In this document: positions 22,801 through 31,339 of the stretch, piece after piece
How positions within the stretch are numbered: position 1 is the stretch's first letter
Layout: each line of letters opens with the position of its first letter
From: JBBRWO01 sp964388455
Lineage (GTDB): Bacteria; Actinomycetota; Coriobacteriia; Anaerosomatales; JAAXUF01
Length of the DNA: 44,433 nt
Direction of reading: 5' to 3'
Assembly (NCBI GenBank): GCA_964388455.1
Contig: CAYMAN010000019.1
Coordinates: forward strand, 1-44,433
Translations under genes and position numbers: made by a program
Notes under the pieces: generated by a model
What the model was told of the DNA's origin: nothing
The model's input: only the letters and a program-made list of their open reading frames with translations
Databases searched by the model: none

Positions 22801-23245
22801 CGAGTCTTATAGCTTCACCGCCGCAAAGTCGCGGCTCGACGAGATCGTCACGCAGGTTCGCAAGAAGGACACCTCGCTTGAGAAGAGCCTGGACCTGCTT
22901 GAGGAAGGCGTTCGGCTCGCTAACGTCTGCACCGAGCTGATCGACCACGCGGACTGGGCGAACACGCCCGCTGCTGCCGCGCAAACGGCTTCCGGTGGAG
23001 ATGACGTCGAGTCGGGATCCACCGCCAGCGAGTCTGCGGATACCGACGCGCTCGCCGACGTAGATACCGACGCCGACGCCGACGCTGGCGCTGACGCTGA
23101 CGCACCAGTACCGCCCGCGGAGGATGCCGGCTTCGTCGACGGCGCACCCGACGAGGCGATCGGCGACGTCTGGTCCGAGGACGAGGCATGGGCCGACGAG
23201 ACGCAAGACGATCCGTCCGACGGAGATGATGGGCACGGTGACTGA
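22793..23245 (+). CDS. xseB: Exonuclease VII small subunit with long acidic tail
   Basis: XseB partners XseA to degrade single-stranded DNA. ATG 22793 overlaps the nusB stop by 8 bp (ATGACTGA). Residues 1-52 match XseB: SFTAAKSRLDEIVTQVRK, then SLEKSLDLLEEGVRLANVC. XseB is normally about 60-85 residues, but this one has 150. Residues 53-150 form an Asp/Ala-rich acidic tail with runs of alternating D and A near 87-102, likely disordered. No xseA lies beside it, although the two are often adjacent. The tail DNA is a GAC/GCC-rich repeat and may be prone to slippage. It overlaps dxs by GTGACTGA. Confidence 0.88.
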   Translation: MTDESYSFTAAKSRLDEIVTQVRKKDTSLEKSLDLLEEGVRLANVCTELIDHADWANTPAAAAQTASGGDDVESGSTASESADTDALADVDTDADADAGADADAPVPPAEDAGFVDGAPDEAIGDVWSEDEAWADETQDDPSDGDDGHGD

Positions 23246-25196
23246 GCGGATTCTCGACACCATCGAGACGCCCTGTGACGTCAAGGACCTCAATGAGGCC
23301 CAGCTTGAGCAACTCGCTACAGAGATCCGCGAGGAGCTCGTCTCCACCGTCTCGAAGACGGGCGGCCATCTCGCACCGAACCTCGGTGTCGTCGAGCTGA
23401 CGCTCGGCATTCATCGGGCGCTGAACTGTCCCGAGGATCGCATCATCTTCGACGTGGGCCATCAGTCGTACGTGCACAAGCTGCTCACTGGTCGCCTCGA
23501 TAGCTTCTCGACGCTTCGCCAGTACGGCGGAATGTGCGGCTTCCCCAAGCGCTCAGAGAGTCCGTTCGACTCGTTTGACGCTGGTCACGCGTCGGACTCG
23601 CTTTCGGTTGCGCTTGGGCTCGCCCGGGCCCGCGATACGCGGGGGAGTGACGAGACGGTCGTGGCCGTCATCGGTGACGGTTCCATGACCGGCGGCATGG
23701 CCTTTGAGGCGCTCAACCACATCGGCCACCTCGGTACCCCATTGGTCATCGTGCTCAACGACAACGAGATGTCCATCTCCGAGAACGTCGGCGCACTCGC
23801 CAGCTATCTCGCGCGAGTGCGGCTCGACCGCCGATACACCCGGCTCCGCGACGGAGTCGAGTCGCGACTCGCCTCCACAGCTATCGGGCGCATCATGGTC
23901 GACGCTGGCGAAGCCGTAAAGGGTTCGTTCAAGCAGCTCGTCGTTCCGGGAATGCTGTTCGAAGAGCTCGGAGTCAAGTACGTCGGCCCCATCGATGGCC
24001 ATGATGTGGCTCAGGTGCAGGCCGCCGTCGAGGTCGCGAAGGCCGCCGACGGCCCTGTCATCATCCACGCCGTCACCCGCAAAGGATCCGGGTACTCGCA
24101 TGCCGAGGACTCGCCCGATGCATTTCACGGCATCGCTCCCTTCTCGGTGGAGACCGGCCAGACACACAAGCGGGACGGTGCGCCGCAGAGCTTCACGGAG
24201 GCGTTCTCCATCGCGCTGGTCGCCGAGGCTGCTCGAGACGAGCGAATCGTCGCGATCACCGCAGCGATGCCGAGCGGCACCGGCCTCGACACCTTCGCCG
24301 AGACCTATCCTGACCGCTTCTACGACGTCGGGATCGCCGAGGAGCACGCGGTCGGCATGGCGGCGGGCCTGGCGCTCGGCGGCATGGTGCCAGTCGTCGC
24401 CGTTTACTCGACCTTCCTGCAGCGATCCTACGATCAGATGATCATGGACGTAGCGCTCCAGAACCTGCACGTGGTCTTCTGTCTGGATCGGGCGGGGCTC
24501 GTGGGCGAGGACGGACCGACGCATCACGGTGTCTTCGACCTGACATACCTGCGCTCGATTCCCAACATGATGGTCCTCGCGCCCGCCGACGAGGTCGAGC
24601 TCGCAGCCGCGCTGCACACAGCGCTCCTCGCAGACGGCCCGGTCGCGATTCGCTACCCGCGAGGTTCCGGCGCAGGCCTCGCGATGCCGACGGCTCCCGA
24701 CGTCTGGGAGGCCGGTCGCGCAGACGTCCGACGCCAAGGCACGGATGTTGCGCTTCTCGCCGTCGGTCGCATGGTCGCCACCGCCGAGAAGGCCGCTGCG
24801 CTGCTTGCGGAGCAGGGCGTCTCGGCCAGCGTCATCAATGCCCGGTGGGTCAAGCCACTCGACCTCGAGATGGTCTCGAATGCGGCCACGAATCATCGGC
24901 TGGTCGTCACCATCGAAGAGAACACCTGTATGGGAGGCTTTGGCGGGGCGGTGTGCGAGGGTCTTGCCGACCTCGGAGTGCTGGTTCCGGTGCTCCGTCT
25001 GGCCGTGCCTGACTGTTTTGTCACCCACGGCGCGATGGACCGACTCCTCTCAGACGTCGGATTGAACGCCGACGGTGTGACGGCCGCGGTTCTGGGTCGT
25101 ATCGAAGCAATCGACGCGGAGCGCTCCGCTGTTGCCCCCTCGACTCTTGAGGAGGCGGCCCGTGACACGGCGCCGCATCGACGCCGAGCTCGTTGA
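23238..25196 (+). CDS. dxs: 1-deoxy-D-xylulose-5-phosphate synthase
   Basis: Dxs condenses pyruvate and glyceraldehyde-3-phosphate in a thiamine-diphosphate reaction, the first step of the MEP isoprenoid pathway. GTG 23238 overlaps the xseB stop (GTGACTGA) and gives 652 residues starting TERILDTIETP; ATG 23226 and ATG 23229 are alternatives. Motifs are KTGGHLAPNLGVVELT, the TPP motif GDGSMTGGMAFEALNHIG ending in LNDNEMSI, the catalytic Glu in IAEEHAVGMAAG, and the transketolase C-domain from about 500. The last 35 bp overlap tlyA. The C-terminus is slightly extended and Ala/Arg-rich. Confidence 0.95.
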   Translation: MTERILDTIETPCDVKDLNEAQLEQLATEIREELVSTVSKTGGHLAPNLGVVELTLGIHRALNCPEDRIIFDVGHQSYVHKLLTGRLDSFSTLRQYGGMCGFPKRSESPFDSFDAGHASDSLSVALGLARARDTRGSDETVVAVIGDGSMTGGMAFEALNHIGHLGTPLVIVLNDNEMSISENVGALASYLARVRLDRRYTRLRDGVESRLASTAIGRIMVDAGEAVKGSFKQLVVPGMLFEELGVKYVGPIDGHDVAQVQAAVEVAKAADGPVIIHAVTRKGSGYSHAEDSPDAFHGIAPFSVETGQTHKRDGAPQSFTEAFSIALVAEAARDERIVAITAAMPSGTGLDTFAETYPDRFYDVGIAEEHAVGMAAGLALGGMVPVVAVYSTFLQRSYDQMIMDVALQNLHVVFCLDRAGLVGEDGPTHHGVFDLTYLRSIPNMMVLAPADEVELAAALHTALLADGPVAIRYPRGSGAGLAMPTAPDVWEAGRADVRRQGTDVALLAVGRMVATAEKAAALLAEQGVSASVINARWVKPLDLEMVSNAATNHRLVVTIEENTCMGGFGGAVCEGLADLGVLVPVLRLAVPDCFVTHGAMDRLLSDVGLNADGVTAAVLGRIEAIDAERSAVAPSTLEEAARDTAPHRRRAR

Positions 25197-25956
25197 TCGC
25201 GGACTGTTCACCTCGCGCGAGCGTGCTCGCGCGGCGGTGCTTGCAGGCGAGGTCAGGGTCGGCGGTGAAGTGGTCACCAAGGCTGGGCATCCGGTCTCCG
25301 AGGATGCGGTGATCGAGGTCGCCGAGCGGCAGCGCTACGTGTCACGTGGTGGAGACAAGCTCGCGGGAGCCCTCGAGGAGTTCGAGGTCGCGATCGAGGG
25401 TCGTCGCGCTATCGATGTAGGCGCATCCACGGGTGGGTTCACCGACTGTCTGCTCCAGCGAGGTGTGGCGTCTGTGTGCGCCGTGGACGTTGGGTACGGC
25501 CAACTCGCCTGGTCGCTTCGCACGGACGACCGCGTGAGAGTCTTCGAACGGACCAACATTCGCCATGCTGACCCCGCTGAACTGGGCGCACCGTTCGATA
25601 TCGTTGTGATCGATGTGTCGTTCATCTCGCTGAGAGTCGTTATGGAAAGCTTGCTGCGACTGCTCGGCGAATCCGGCGACATGGTGGCGTTGGTAAAACC
25701 TCAGTTCGAAGCCGGTAAGGGTCGTGTGGGAAAACGGGGTGTGGTCAAAGACCCCGAGGTCCACGTAGACGTCCTGGAGGCGGCCGTCGCAACCGCAGAA
25801 GATGGTGGATTGGTGATTCGGGGACTGACGTTCTCGCCCATCAAGGGTCCGGAGGGTAACATCGAGTTCTGGATGTGGGCAGCGCGCGACGGTGAGCCGA
25901 CTAAACTCACGGCACGCGAAGTTGCGCTTGCTGCACACGAGACACTGGGAGGCTAG
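25162..25956 (+). CDS. tlyA: TlyA family rRNA 2'-O-methyltransferase
   Basis: TlyA proteins methylate rRNA ribose and, in mycobacteria, make ribosomes sensitive to capreomycin. GTG 25162 with GAGGAGG 5 bp upstream gives 264 residues; a start at 25132 lies deeper within dxs. Order: an S4 RNA-binding domain (about 3-62), the linker YVSRGGDKL, and an FtsJ-type methyltransferase with SAM motif DVGASTGGFTD near 91. VIDVSFIS and VKPQFEAGKG supply the catalytic Asp and Lys. Overlap with dxs and a 3-bp gap to nadK place it in the operon. The dxs-tlyA-nadK-recN order is widely conserved. Confidence 0.93.
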   Translation: MTRRRIDAELVDRGLFTSRERARAAVLAGEVRVGGEVVTKAGHPVSEDAVIEVAERQRYVSRGGDKLAGALEEFEVAIEGRRAIDVGASTGGFTDCLLQRGVASVCAVDVGYGQLAWSLRTDDRVRVFERTNIRHADPAELGAPFDIVVIDVSFISLRVVMESLLRLLGESGDMVALVKPQFEAGKGRVGKRGVVKDPEVHVDVLEAAVATAEDGGLVIRGLTFSPIKGPEGNIEFWMWAARDGEPTKLTAREVALAAHETLGG

Positions 25957-25959
25957 AGC

Positions 25960-26808
25960 GTGCGCGTACTCCTCGTACCGAATACAGCGAACACAGCCGC
26001 GGTAGCCGCCACGGTGGAGATTGCCACGTGGCTCTCCGCGCAGGGCTGCACGCCGATTCTTTCGGCAGACGATGCGGGCGGTGTCGGACTACCTGACTTT
26101 GGGATTCCTGCAAGCGAGATCGGGGAGCCCGTGCTCGCGGTCGCGTTTGGAGGAGACGGCACCATCTTGAAGGCGGTGCACCTCCTTGGCGACGTCGAAG
26201 TGCCTTTGCTCGGCGTGAAGTACGGGCGGCTCGGCTTTCTGTCGGGCGCGACTCCTGGCGGGATGCGCAGTGCGATCGAGACCGCGCTCGCTGGTGAGGG
26301 TCGCATAGAACGTCGCGCAACCTTGCGCGCCGAGGTGTTCATGGAGGGTCGCTCGGTGGGAGTGTACCGGGCGTTGAACGAGGTGGTCTTGTCCCGAGGT
26401 GCATCCGCGCGCGTTGTCGCAATCGACGTCGACGTCGACGGACATCGGGTCGCGCGACTCCGCTCGGACGGCGTAATCGTCGCCACGGCGACCGGTTCGA
26501 CCGCGTATGCGCTCTCGGCTGGCGGTCCGGTGGTCGCACCGGGATTCGGCGGCATGGTCCTGGTGCCGGTGGCGCCGCACACGCTTGCCGTTCGCCCGAT
26601 CGTGACCGACACGCACGAGAGTGTCGAGCTGTCGCTGCCGGACGAGTCGCGTTCAGACGCCTGCATCATCGTCGACGGCGAAGTCATGCCGTGCCGACAG
26701 TCCATCGAGCGCGTCACCATCTCGCGCGGTGGCCACGACGTTTTGCTCGTCAAGCTCGATGGGCGCGATTTCTATGAGACCGTCTCGGCGGAGTTCTTCG
26801 GGGGCTGA
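25960..26808 (+). CDS. nadK: NAD kinase
   Basis: NadK phosphorylates NAD to NADP. The 282-residue product contains the hallmark GGDGT at residues 64-68, then GRLGFLS near 90, the NE/D-type motif ALNEVVLSRG near 141, and the diacylglycerol-kinase-like glycine-rich stretch GSTAYALSAGGPVVAP near 180. Length is normal. The GTG start is 3 bp after the tlyA stop; GGGAGG overlapping the end of tlyA supplies the ribosome site. recN follows after 6 bp. Confidence 0.95.
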   Translation: MRVLLVPNTANTAAVAATVEIATWLSAQGCTPILSADDAGGVGLPDFGIPASEIGEPVLAVAFGGDGTILKAVHLLGDVEVPLLGVKYGRLGFLSGATPGGMRSAIETALAGEGRIERRATLRAEVFMEGRSVGVYRALNEVVLSRGASARVVAIDVDVDGHRVARLRSDGVIVATATGSTAYALSAGGPVVAPGFGGMVLVPVAPHTLAVRPIVTDTHESVELSLPDESRSDACIIVDGEVMPCRQSIERVTISRGGHDVLLVKLDGRDFYETVSAEFFGG

Positions 26809-26814
26809 TCAGAG

Positions 26815-28443
26815 GTGCTCGAGGAACTGCATGTTCGCGATCTTGCGCTCATCGAGGAGGTCTGGCTCGAGTTTGGCCCGGGTATGACCGCGCTCACAGG
26901 CGAGACGGGCGCGGGTAAGACCGCGCTGCTCGGCGCTTTGCAGCTGCTGCTGGGTGAGCGAGGCGATGCGGGCTCGGTCCGGTCGGGTTCTCCCGAGGCG
27001 TTGGTCGAGGGCCGCTTCGCTGTTTCCGGTGCCGAGGTGCTCGCGCGTCGTCGCGTGGGTGCGGATGGGCGCAGCAGGTGCACGCTCGATGGCGAGATGG
27101 CCACCGTGGGAGCGCTGGCCGATCGGATCGGGCCGCTGGTGGATCTGCACGGTCAGCACGAGCACCAGGCACTGCTGAGTTCCGCAACGCACTCGGCTTA
27201 TCTCGATCGCCGTGCAGGCGCCGTAGCCCATGAGGCACTCAGCGCGTTTCGGGCCGCACGAGCTGACGAACGGACTGCGCGCGAAGCACGTGACGAGCTG
27301 ATGCGTTCACTGACGGAAGCCGCGCGCGACGCCGACTACCTCAGGTTCGTCGCCGATGAGATCGGTCGAGTCGACCCTCAGCCCGGTGAGGACGTCGCCC
27401 TTGAAGCGCGAGTTCCGGCGCTGCAGCACGGCGAGCGTCTGGCCGAGGCGGCGGATGAGGCAGCGCAGCTGTTGCGTGGCGATGGTGGTGCATTGGATGG
27501 CCTCGCCCGGGCCTCCGTGGCGCTCGGCAAGGTTGCAGATATCGATCCCGCGCTCGACGAACTCGCGGCGCGTCTCGGCGAGGCGTACGCGATAGCGGAT
27601 GACGCCAGCTCGGGCATCCGCGCGTATCGCGATGGCGTGGAGCACGACTCGGCCGCGCTCGATGCGGTGCTCGGTCGCCTGACAGTGTTGTCGGGTCTGG
27701 CCAAGAAGTATGGACCGCGTCTTGAGGATGTCATCGCGACGCGGGAGAGTGCCGCCGCCGCCCTCTCCGCACACGATGCGGGGGAGGAGCGGACGGCCAT
27801 CGCCGATCGTGAGCTGCAAACGGCGCGCGTTCGATTGATCGCCGCAGCGGAGCACCTCGATGCGGTACGCCGAGAAGCGGCGCCGCTGTTCGTGTCAGAG
27901 CTCGGCGCCGCAGTGGCGGATCTGTGCATGGAAGGTGCGAGGTTCGAGATCGCATTCACGCCACTTGCGTACGACAGCTGGACCGCCGATGGGTCACACC
28001 GAGTCGAATTCCTGTATGCGCCCGCACCCGGGCAGCCCGCGCGCCCGCTCGCGCGAATTGCTTCGGGCGGTGAGTTGTCGCGCGTCATGCTGGCACTCAA
28101 GGGAGTACTGGGTGAGGCGGACACCGTCGGGACTCTGGTATTTGACGAGGTCGACGCCGGGCTCGGGGGGACGGCGGCGCGGTCTGTTGGCCGACGGTTG
28201 GCCGAGCTCGCTCGCACCCATCAGGTCATCGTTGTCACGCACCTTGCTCAGGTGGCCGCGTACGCCGACGCACAGCTCGTGGTGAGCAAGGCGGTCAGCG
28301 GCGCGAGCGCTGCCACACAGGTTGTCGCTGTCACCGGAGAAGCCCGCACAGCAGAGATTGCTCGCATGCTGTCCGGAAACGACTCAGAGACCAGTCTGGC
28401 CCACGCGCGCGAGTTACTCGGAGAGGCCGAAATTCCGAGCTAG
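26815..28443 (+). CDS. recN: DNA repair protein RecN
   Basis: RecN is an SMC-like ATPase that acts early in double-strand break repair. The 542-residue product has Walker A GETGAGKT at 29-36, the Q-loop region DLHGQHEHQALL near 105, a central coiled coil of about 250 residues, the ABC signature ASGGELSRVMLALKG and Walker B TLVFDEVDAGLGG, then the VVTHLAQVAAYAD His switch. It is slightly shorter than E. coli RecN (553). GTG 26815 lies 6 bp after nadK with GAGG close by. A 137-bp gap and a possible new -10 (TACGAT at 28495-28500) separate it from steA. Confidence 0.94.
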   Translation: MLEELHVRDLALIEEVWLEFGPGMTALTGETGAGKTALLGALQLLLGERGDAGSVRSGSPEALVEGRFAVSGAEVLARRRVGADGRSRCTLDGEMATVGALADRIGPLVDLHGQHEHQALLSSATHSAYLDRRAGAVAHEALSAFRAARADERTAREARDELMRSLTEAARDADYLRFVADEIGRVDPQPGEDVALEARVPALQHGERLAEAADEAAQLLRGDGGALDGLARASVALGKVADIDPALDELAARLGEAYAIADDASSGIRAYRDGVEHDSAALDAVLGRLTVLSGLAKKYGPRLEDVIATRESAAAALSAHDAGEERTAIADRELQTARVRLIAAAEHLDAVRREAAPLFVSELGAAVADLCMEGARFEIAFTPLAYDSWTADGSHRVEFLYAPAPGQPARPLARIASGGELSRVMLALKGVLGEADTVGTLVFDEVDAGLGGTAARSVGRRLAELARTHQVIVVTHLAQVAAYADAQLVVSKAVSGASAATQVVAVTGEARTAEIARMLSGNDSETSLAHARELLGEAEIPS

Positions 28444-28580
28444 ATGCGGTATCGATCCCCGTCCCTGTCCGCAGGCCGGTGGGCATCCGTGTGGTACGAT
28501 TCTGTGTCGGCACGACAGGACTTCGATTGTGCGAGCTTCTGATTCGCTCCAATCGGGTATCGGCTGTATTCGGGAGACTC

Positions 28581-29702
28581 ATGCGTCACGAAGGCATAGC
28601 CAGACTCGATAAACGTACAAAGGACCTCACCCAGCGGCTTGGCCCTGATGACATAGCGATCATCGACCACGTCGACATGGATCGCGTCAGCGCCGAGGCA
28701 CTCCTCGCTACAGGCGTCGAAGTCGTGGTTAACGCCGCGTCCTCGATCTCTGGCGCGTATCCCAACGTCGGTCCACTCTTGCTGACTCGCGGCGGTGTCA
28801 CGTTGATCGATGACGTGGGACGCGATGTATTCTCGTGCGTGCGAGAAGGCGAGGTCGTACAGGTCGTCGGCGATGAGATTCTGTTGGACGGCAAGGCCTG
28901 CGCCAAAGGGGTCCGTCTATCCGTAACGGCGATCGAAGCCAAGATGGAAGCGGCGAAGCTCGGATTGGGAGACCAGCTCGACAGGTTCGCCCGCAACACG
29001 ATCGAGTACCTCGAGAATGAACGCTCGATCCTGACCGATGAGACCTGGGTCCCGGAGACGGTCGTCGACTTCCATGGACGCCACGCACTCGTAGTGGTGC
29101 GCGGCTACGACTTCAAGGAAGACATGCGCGCGCTGCGGCCCTACATTCGCGAGATGAAGCCGATACTCATCGGCGTCGATGGTGGCGCCGATGCGATTCT
29201 CGAGGCAGGATTTCGACCGGACATCATCGTCGGTGACATGGATTCGGTCACGGACAAGGCGCTTCGAAGTGGTGCGCAGTTGATAGTTCATGCGTATGAG
29301 GACGGACGTGCGCCCGGCATGGATCGGTTGGACGAGCTCGGTGTGCCGGGTACCGCCTGGCCACTCGCTGCCACAAGCGAGGACCTTGCGCTTCTCCTGC
29401 CGTGGGAACTCGGCGCGGAACTGATCGTGGCAGTGGGCACACACGCCAACCTCGTCGAGTACCTGGATAAGGGCCGCAAGGGCATGGCATCGACGTTCCT
29501 GGTGCGCCTGAAGGTCGGTCCAAAACTCGTGGACGCGAAAGGTGTCAACAAGCTTTACCGCTCGGCGATCGGGCCGAGCCATTTGATTCCCATAGTCATG
29601 GCCGGACTGGTCGTCGTCTCGGCGCTCGTCCTGATATCGCCCGGTCTACGGACCTTTCTTGAGCTCATCGTCCTGCGCATTCGTGCGTGGTTCGGTGCCT
29701 GA
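28581..29702 (+). CDS. steA: SteA-like putative cytokinetic ring protein
   Basis: SteA of Corynebacterium works with SteB at the division septum. ATG 28581 has GGGAG 4 bp upstream; longer in-frame starts upstream have no ribosome site. The 373-residue product begins RHEGIARLDKRTKDLTQRL, typical of the family. A thiamine-pyrophosphokinase-like fold follows with GVDGGADAILEAG and GDMDSVTD near residue 216, and a C-terminal membrane helix lies at about 335-355. Although GDMDSV resembles the TPPK catalytic loop, thiamine synthesis is not the known role of the family. It lies 26 bp before steB, the conserved partner, which strengthens the call. Confidence 0.85.
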   Translation: MRHEGIARLDKRTKDLTQRLGPDDIAIIDHVDMDRVSAEALLATGVEVVVNAASSISGAYPNVGPLLLTRGGVTLIDDVGRDVFSCVREGEVVQVVGDEILLDGKACAKGVRLSVTAIEAKMEAAKLGLGDQLDRFARNTIEYLENERSILTDETWVPETVVDFHGRHALVVVRGYDFKEDMRALRPYIREMKPILIGVDGGADAILEAGFRPDIIVGDMDSVTDKALRSGAQLIVHAYEDGRAPGMDRLDELGVPGTAWPLAATSEDLALLLPWELGAELIVAVGTHANLVEYLDKGRKGMASTFLVRLKVGPKLVDAKGVNKLYRSAIGPSHLIPIVMAGLVVVSALVLISPGLRTFLELIVLRIRAWFGA

Positions 29703-29728
29703 CACGTCACAGGGAGCTGTAATTCGTC

Positions 29729-30574
29729 ATGTATAACCTTCGCTATCATCTGGCTTCGCTCGTCGCGGTGTTCATTGCACTCGCCCTTGGACTCGTTCTT
29801 GGCGGGCTGGTGGTCGGTCAGGGCACCATGGATGCGCAGCAGCGTGCCATCGTTTCAGGCCTTCAGCGCGACTTTGGCCGCCTGAACGACGACAACCAGC
29901 GCTTGAGCGCCGAGATCAACCTGCAGCGGTCATATTCCTCGCAACTGACTGATGAATGGGTCGATGATCGGCTCGATGGCATGACCGTGGTCTTGCTCAC
30001 CAGTGGTGAACGCACCGAAGGACTTCAGGCCGCGATCACCACCGTCGAGCAGGCCGGGGGTACCGCTGCGGTGGTGACTCTCGATAAGCAGGGGATGGGT
30101 CTTGCAGACAAGGAGACGGCGGATGCGGTTCGGTCCGTCGTCGGGACCCAGACTGACCTGACGGCGGCGGTTGCAGCGTCCCTCACCGCGGAGTGGACGT
30201 CATCGGCAGGTCCGCGCCCGGTGACTGACGCCCTTGTGAAAGCAGGAGCCATCAGCGTGACCGGGCTCAAGGCGTCGTCGGCTGCCACGCAGGCTGTCAC
30301 TATCGCCGCGTTCTCGCGCAAGCCCGACAATGCCGCGCTTGAGATCGCTAAGGCGTACGCCGCTGCTGGCTACTTTGCCCTGGGTGCGCAGACTCCGACG
30401 AGCGGTACGGGCGTCGCAGCCGCGGCGGCAGCAGCCAAGCTGAGCGCATTCGACACACTCGGGACTGCGCCTGGACAGTTCACGATGGTGGCTCTCTTCA
30501 CCGGCGGGGAGCAGGGATACTACACGCTTGGAAGCGAAGACGGACCCAAGTTCCCGCCGGTTCCCACCCCGTGA
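29729..30574 (+). CDS. steB: SteB-like / MctB-type copper transporter domain protein
   Basis: The 281-residue product opens with MYNLRYHLASLVAVFIALALG, the diagnostic N-terminal helix of the family variously named copper transporter (MctB, mycobacteria) and SteB (Corynebacterium, cytokinesis). After the helix (about 9-31) comes a coiled coil (about 35-70) and an external alpha/beta domain. Location next to steA favours the cell-division role over copper export. GGGAG at 29711-29715 precedes the ATG. It ends the plus-strand operon; the next two genes are on the opposite strand with a 57-bp convergent gap containing a weak GTCGG/CCGAC dyad. Confidence 0.85.
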   Translation: MYNLRYHLASLVAVFIALALGLVLGGLVVGQGTMDAQQRAIVSGLQRDFGRLNDDNQRLSAEINLQRSYSSQLTDEWVDDRLDGMTVVLLTSGERTEGLQAAITTVEQAGGTAAVVTLDKQGMGLADKETADAVRSVVGTQTDLTAAVAASLTAEWTSSAGPRPVTDALVKAGAISVTGLKASSAATQAVTIAAFSRKPDNAALEIAKAYAAAGYFALGAQTPTSGTGVAAAAAAAKLSAFDTLGTAPGQFTMVALFTGGEQGYYTLGSEDGPKFPPVPTP

Positions 30575-30631
30575 CACGGTCGGCGCCCGACGAATGCTCC
30601 ACTCGGGCAGCGATCGCGCACGAAGCCCAGC

Positions 30632-31339
30632 CTAGCGGCTTCGCGTCTGTCGTGAGCGCCGGGTCTCGGCACCCAGCCGCGCCAGCGCGATAACAACGTG
30701 AACGAACTGTCGTCCGCGATGCACGAACCCCTTGAAGTCCCTGCCGGTTGCGGCGTGGCCCATCGTCGTCGGTACCTCGACCAAGCGCATGCCTGATCGC
30801 AACGCACGGATCGTGAGCGCGACCTCGACACCGTAGCCCGCAGCGAATGGTCGAGTAATCTCGAGGCACTCGCGGGTAAGTGCGCGCTGGCCTGACAGGG
30901 GTGCCGTCGCGACGAAGGCACCGCCGTACCGAGTGATGCCCCACTGGGCGAGTCGTTTCACGAGCCCGAAGCCCGCTTTGCCCTCCGGCCGCGGGAATGC
31001 CGCGATGGTCATGTCCGCCGTCCCGTTGAGAATCGGTCCCAGCAGCAGGTGACCCTGCGCGGCGGTTGTGCCCAGGTCGCCATCGAGCAGCAAGACGATA
31101 TCGGCGTTCTCGACGCGCTTGGCACCGGCCTCGAGTGCGCCGCCCTTGCCGGCCTGTCCCGCCATACGAACCACCTTGGCGCCCGCGATGGCGGCGATGT
31201 GGTCGGTGCCGTCCTCACTGCCGTCATCGATTACGACCACCCTGCTCACGCCTGGAATCGCAAGCGCTGCCGCGACCGTGTCGGCGATACGCTCCGCTTC
31301 GTTGAAAGCGGGAATCAGAACCGCGATGTCCGGACTCAC
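30632..31339 (-). CDS. Family 2 glycosyltransferase
   Basis: This 235-residue GT-A enzyme has the nucleotide-sugar motif DDGS at 38-41, GKGGAL at 64-69 and the metal-binding DGD at 86-88, with QRALTRE and YGVEVALTIRA acceptor-side motifs. No membrane helix is evident, unlike dolichyl-phosphate mannosyltransferases with tails. Glucosyl-3-phosphoglycerate synthase and polyprenyl-phosphate sugar transferases share this layout, so the substrate is unknown. GTG 31339 has AAGGAGC upstream on the minus strand and overlaps the murJ stop by 4 bp (GTGA), so the two genes are co-translated. That link suggests a role in lipid-linked envelope glycan synthesis. Confidence 0.87.
   Translation of the reverse strand: MSPDIAVLIPAFNEAERIADTVAAALAIPGVSRVVVIDDGSEDGTDHIAAIAGAKVVRMAGQAGKGGALEAGAKRVENADIVLLLDGDLGTTAAQGHLLLGPILNGTADMTIAAFPRPEGKAGFGLVKRLAQWGITRYGGAFVATAPLSGQRALTRECLEITRPFAAGYGVEVALTIRALRSGMRLVEVPTTMGHAATGRDFKGFVHRGRQFVHVVIALARLGAETRRSRQTRSR

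Noticed and set aside
23553..25028. 491-residue minus-strand open frame opposite dxs
   Set aside because: Dxs motifs fill the plus strand; the antisense frame has no ribosome site or family features.
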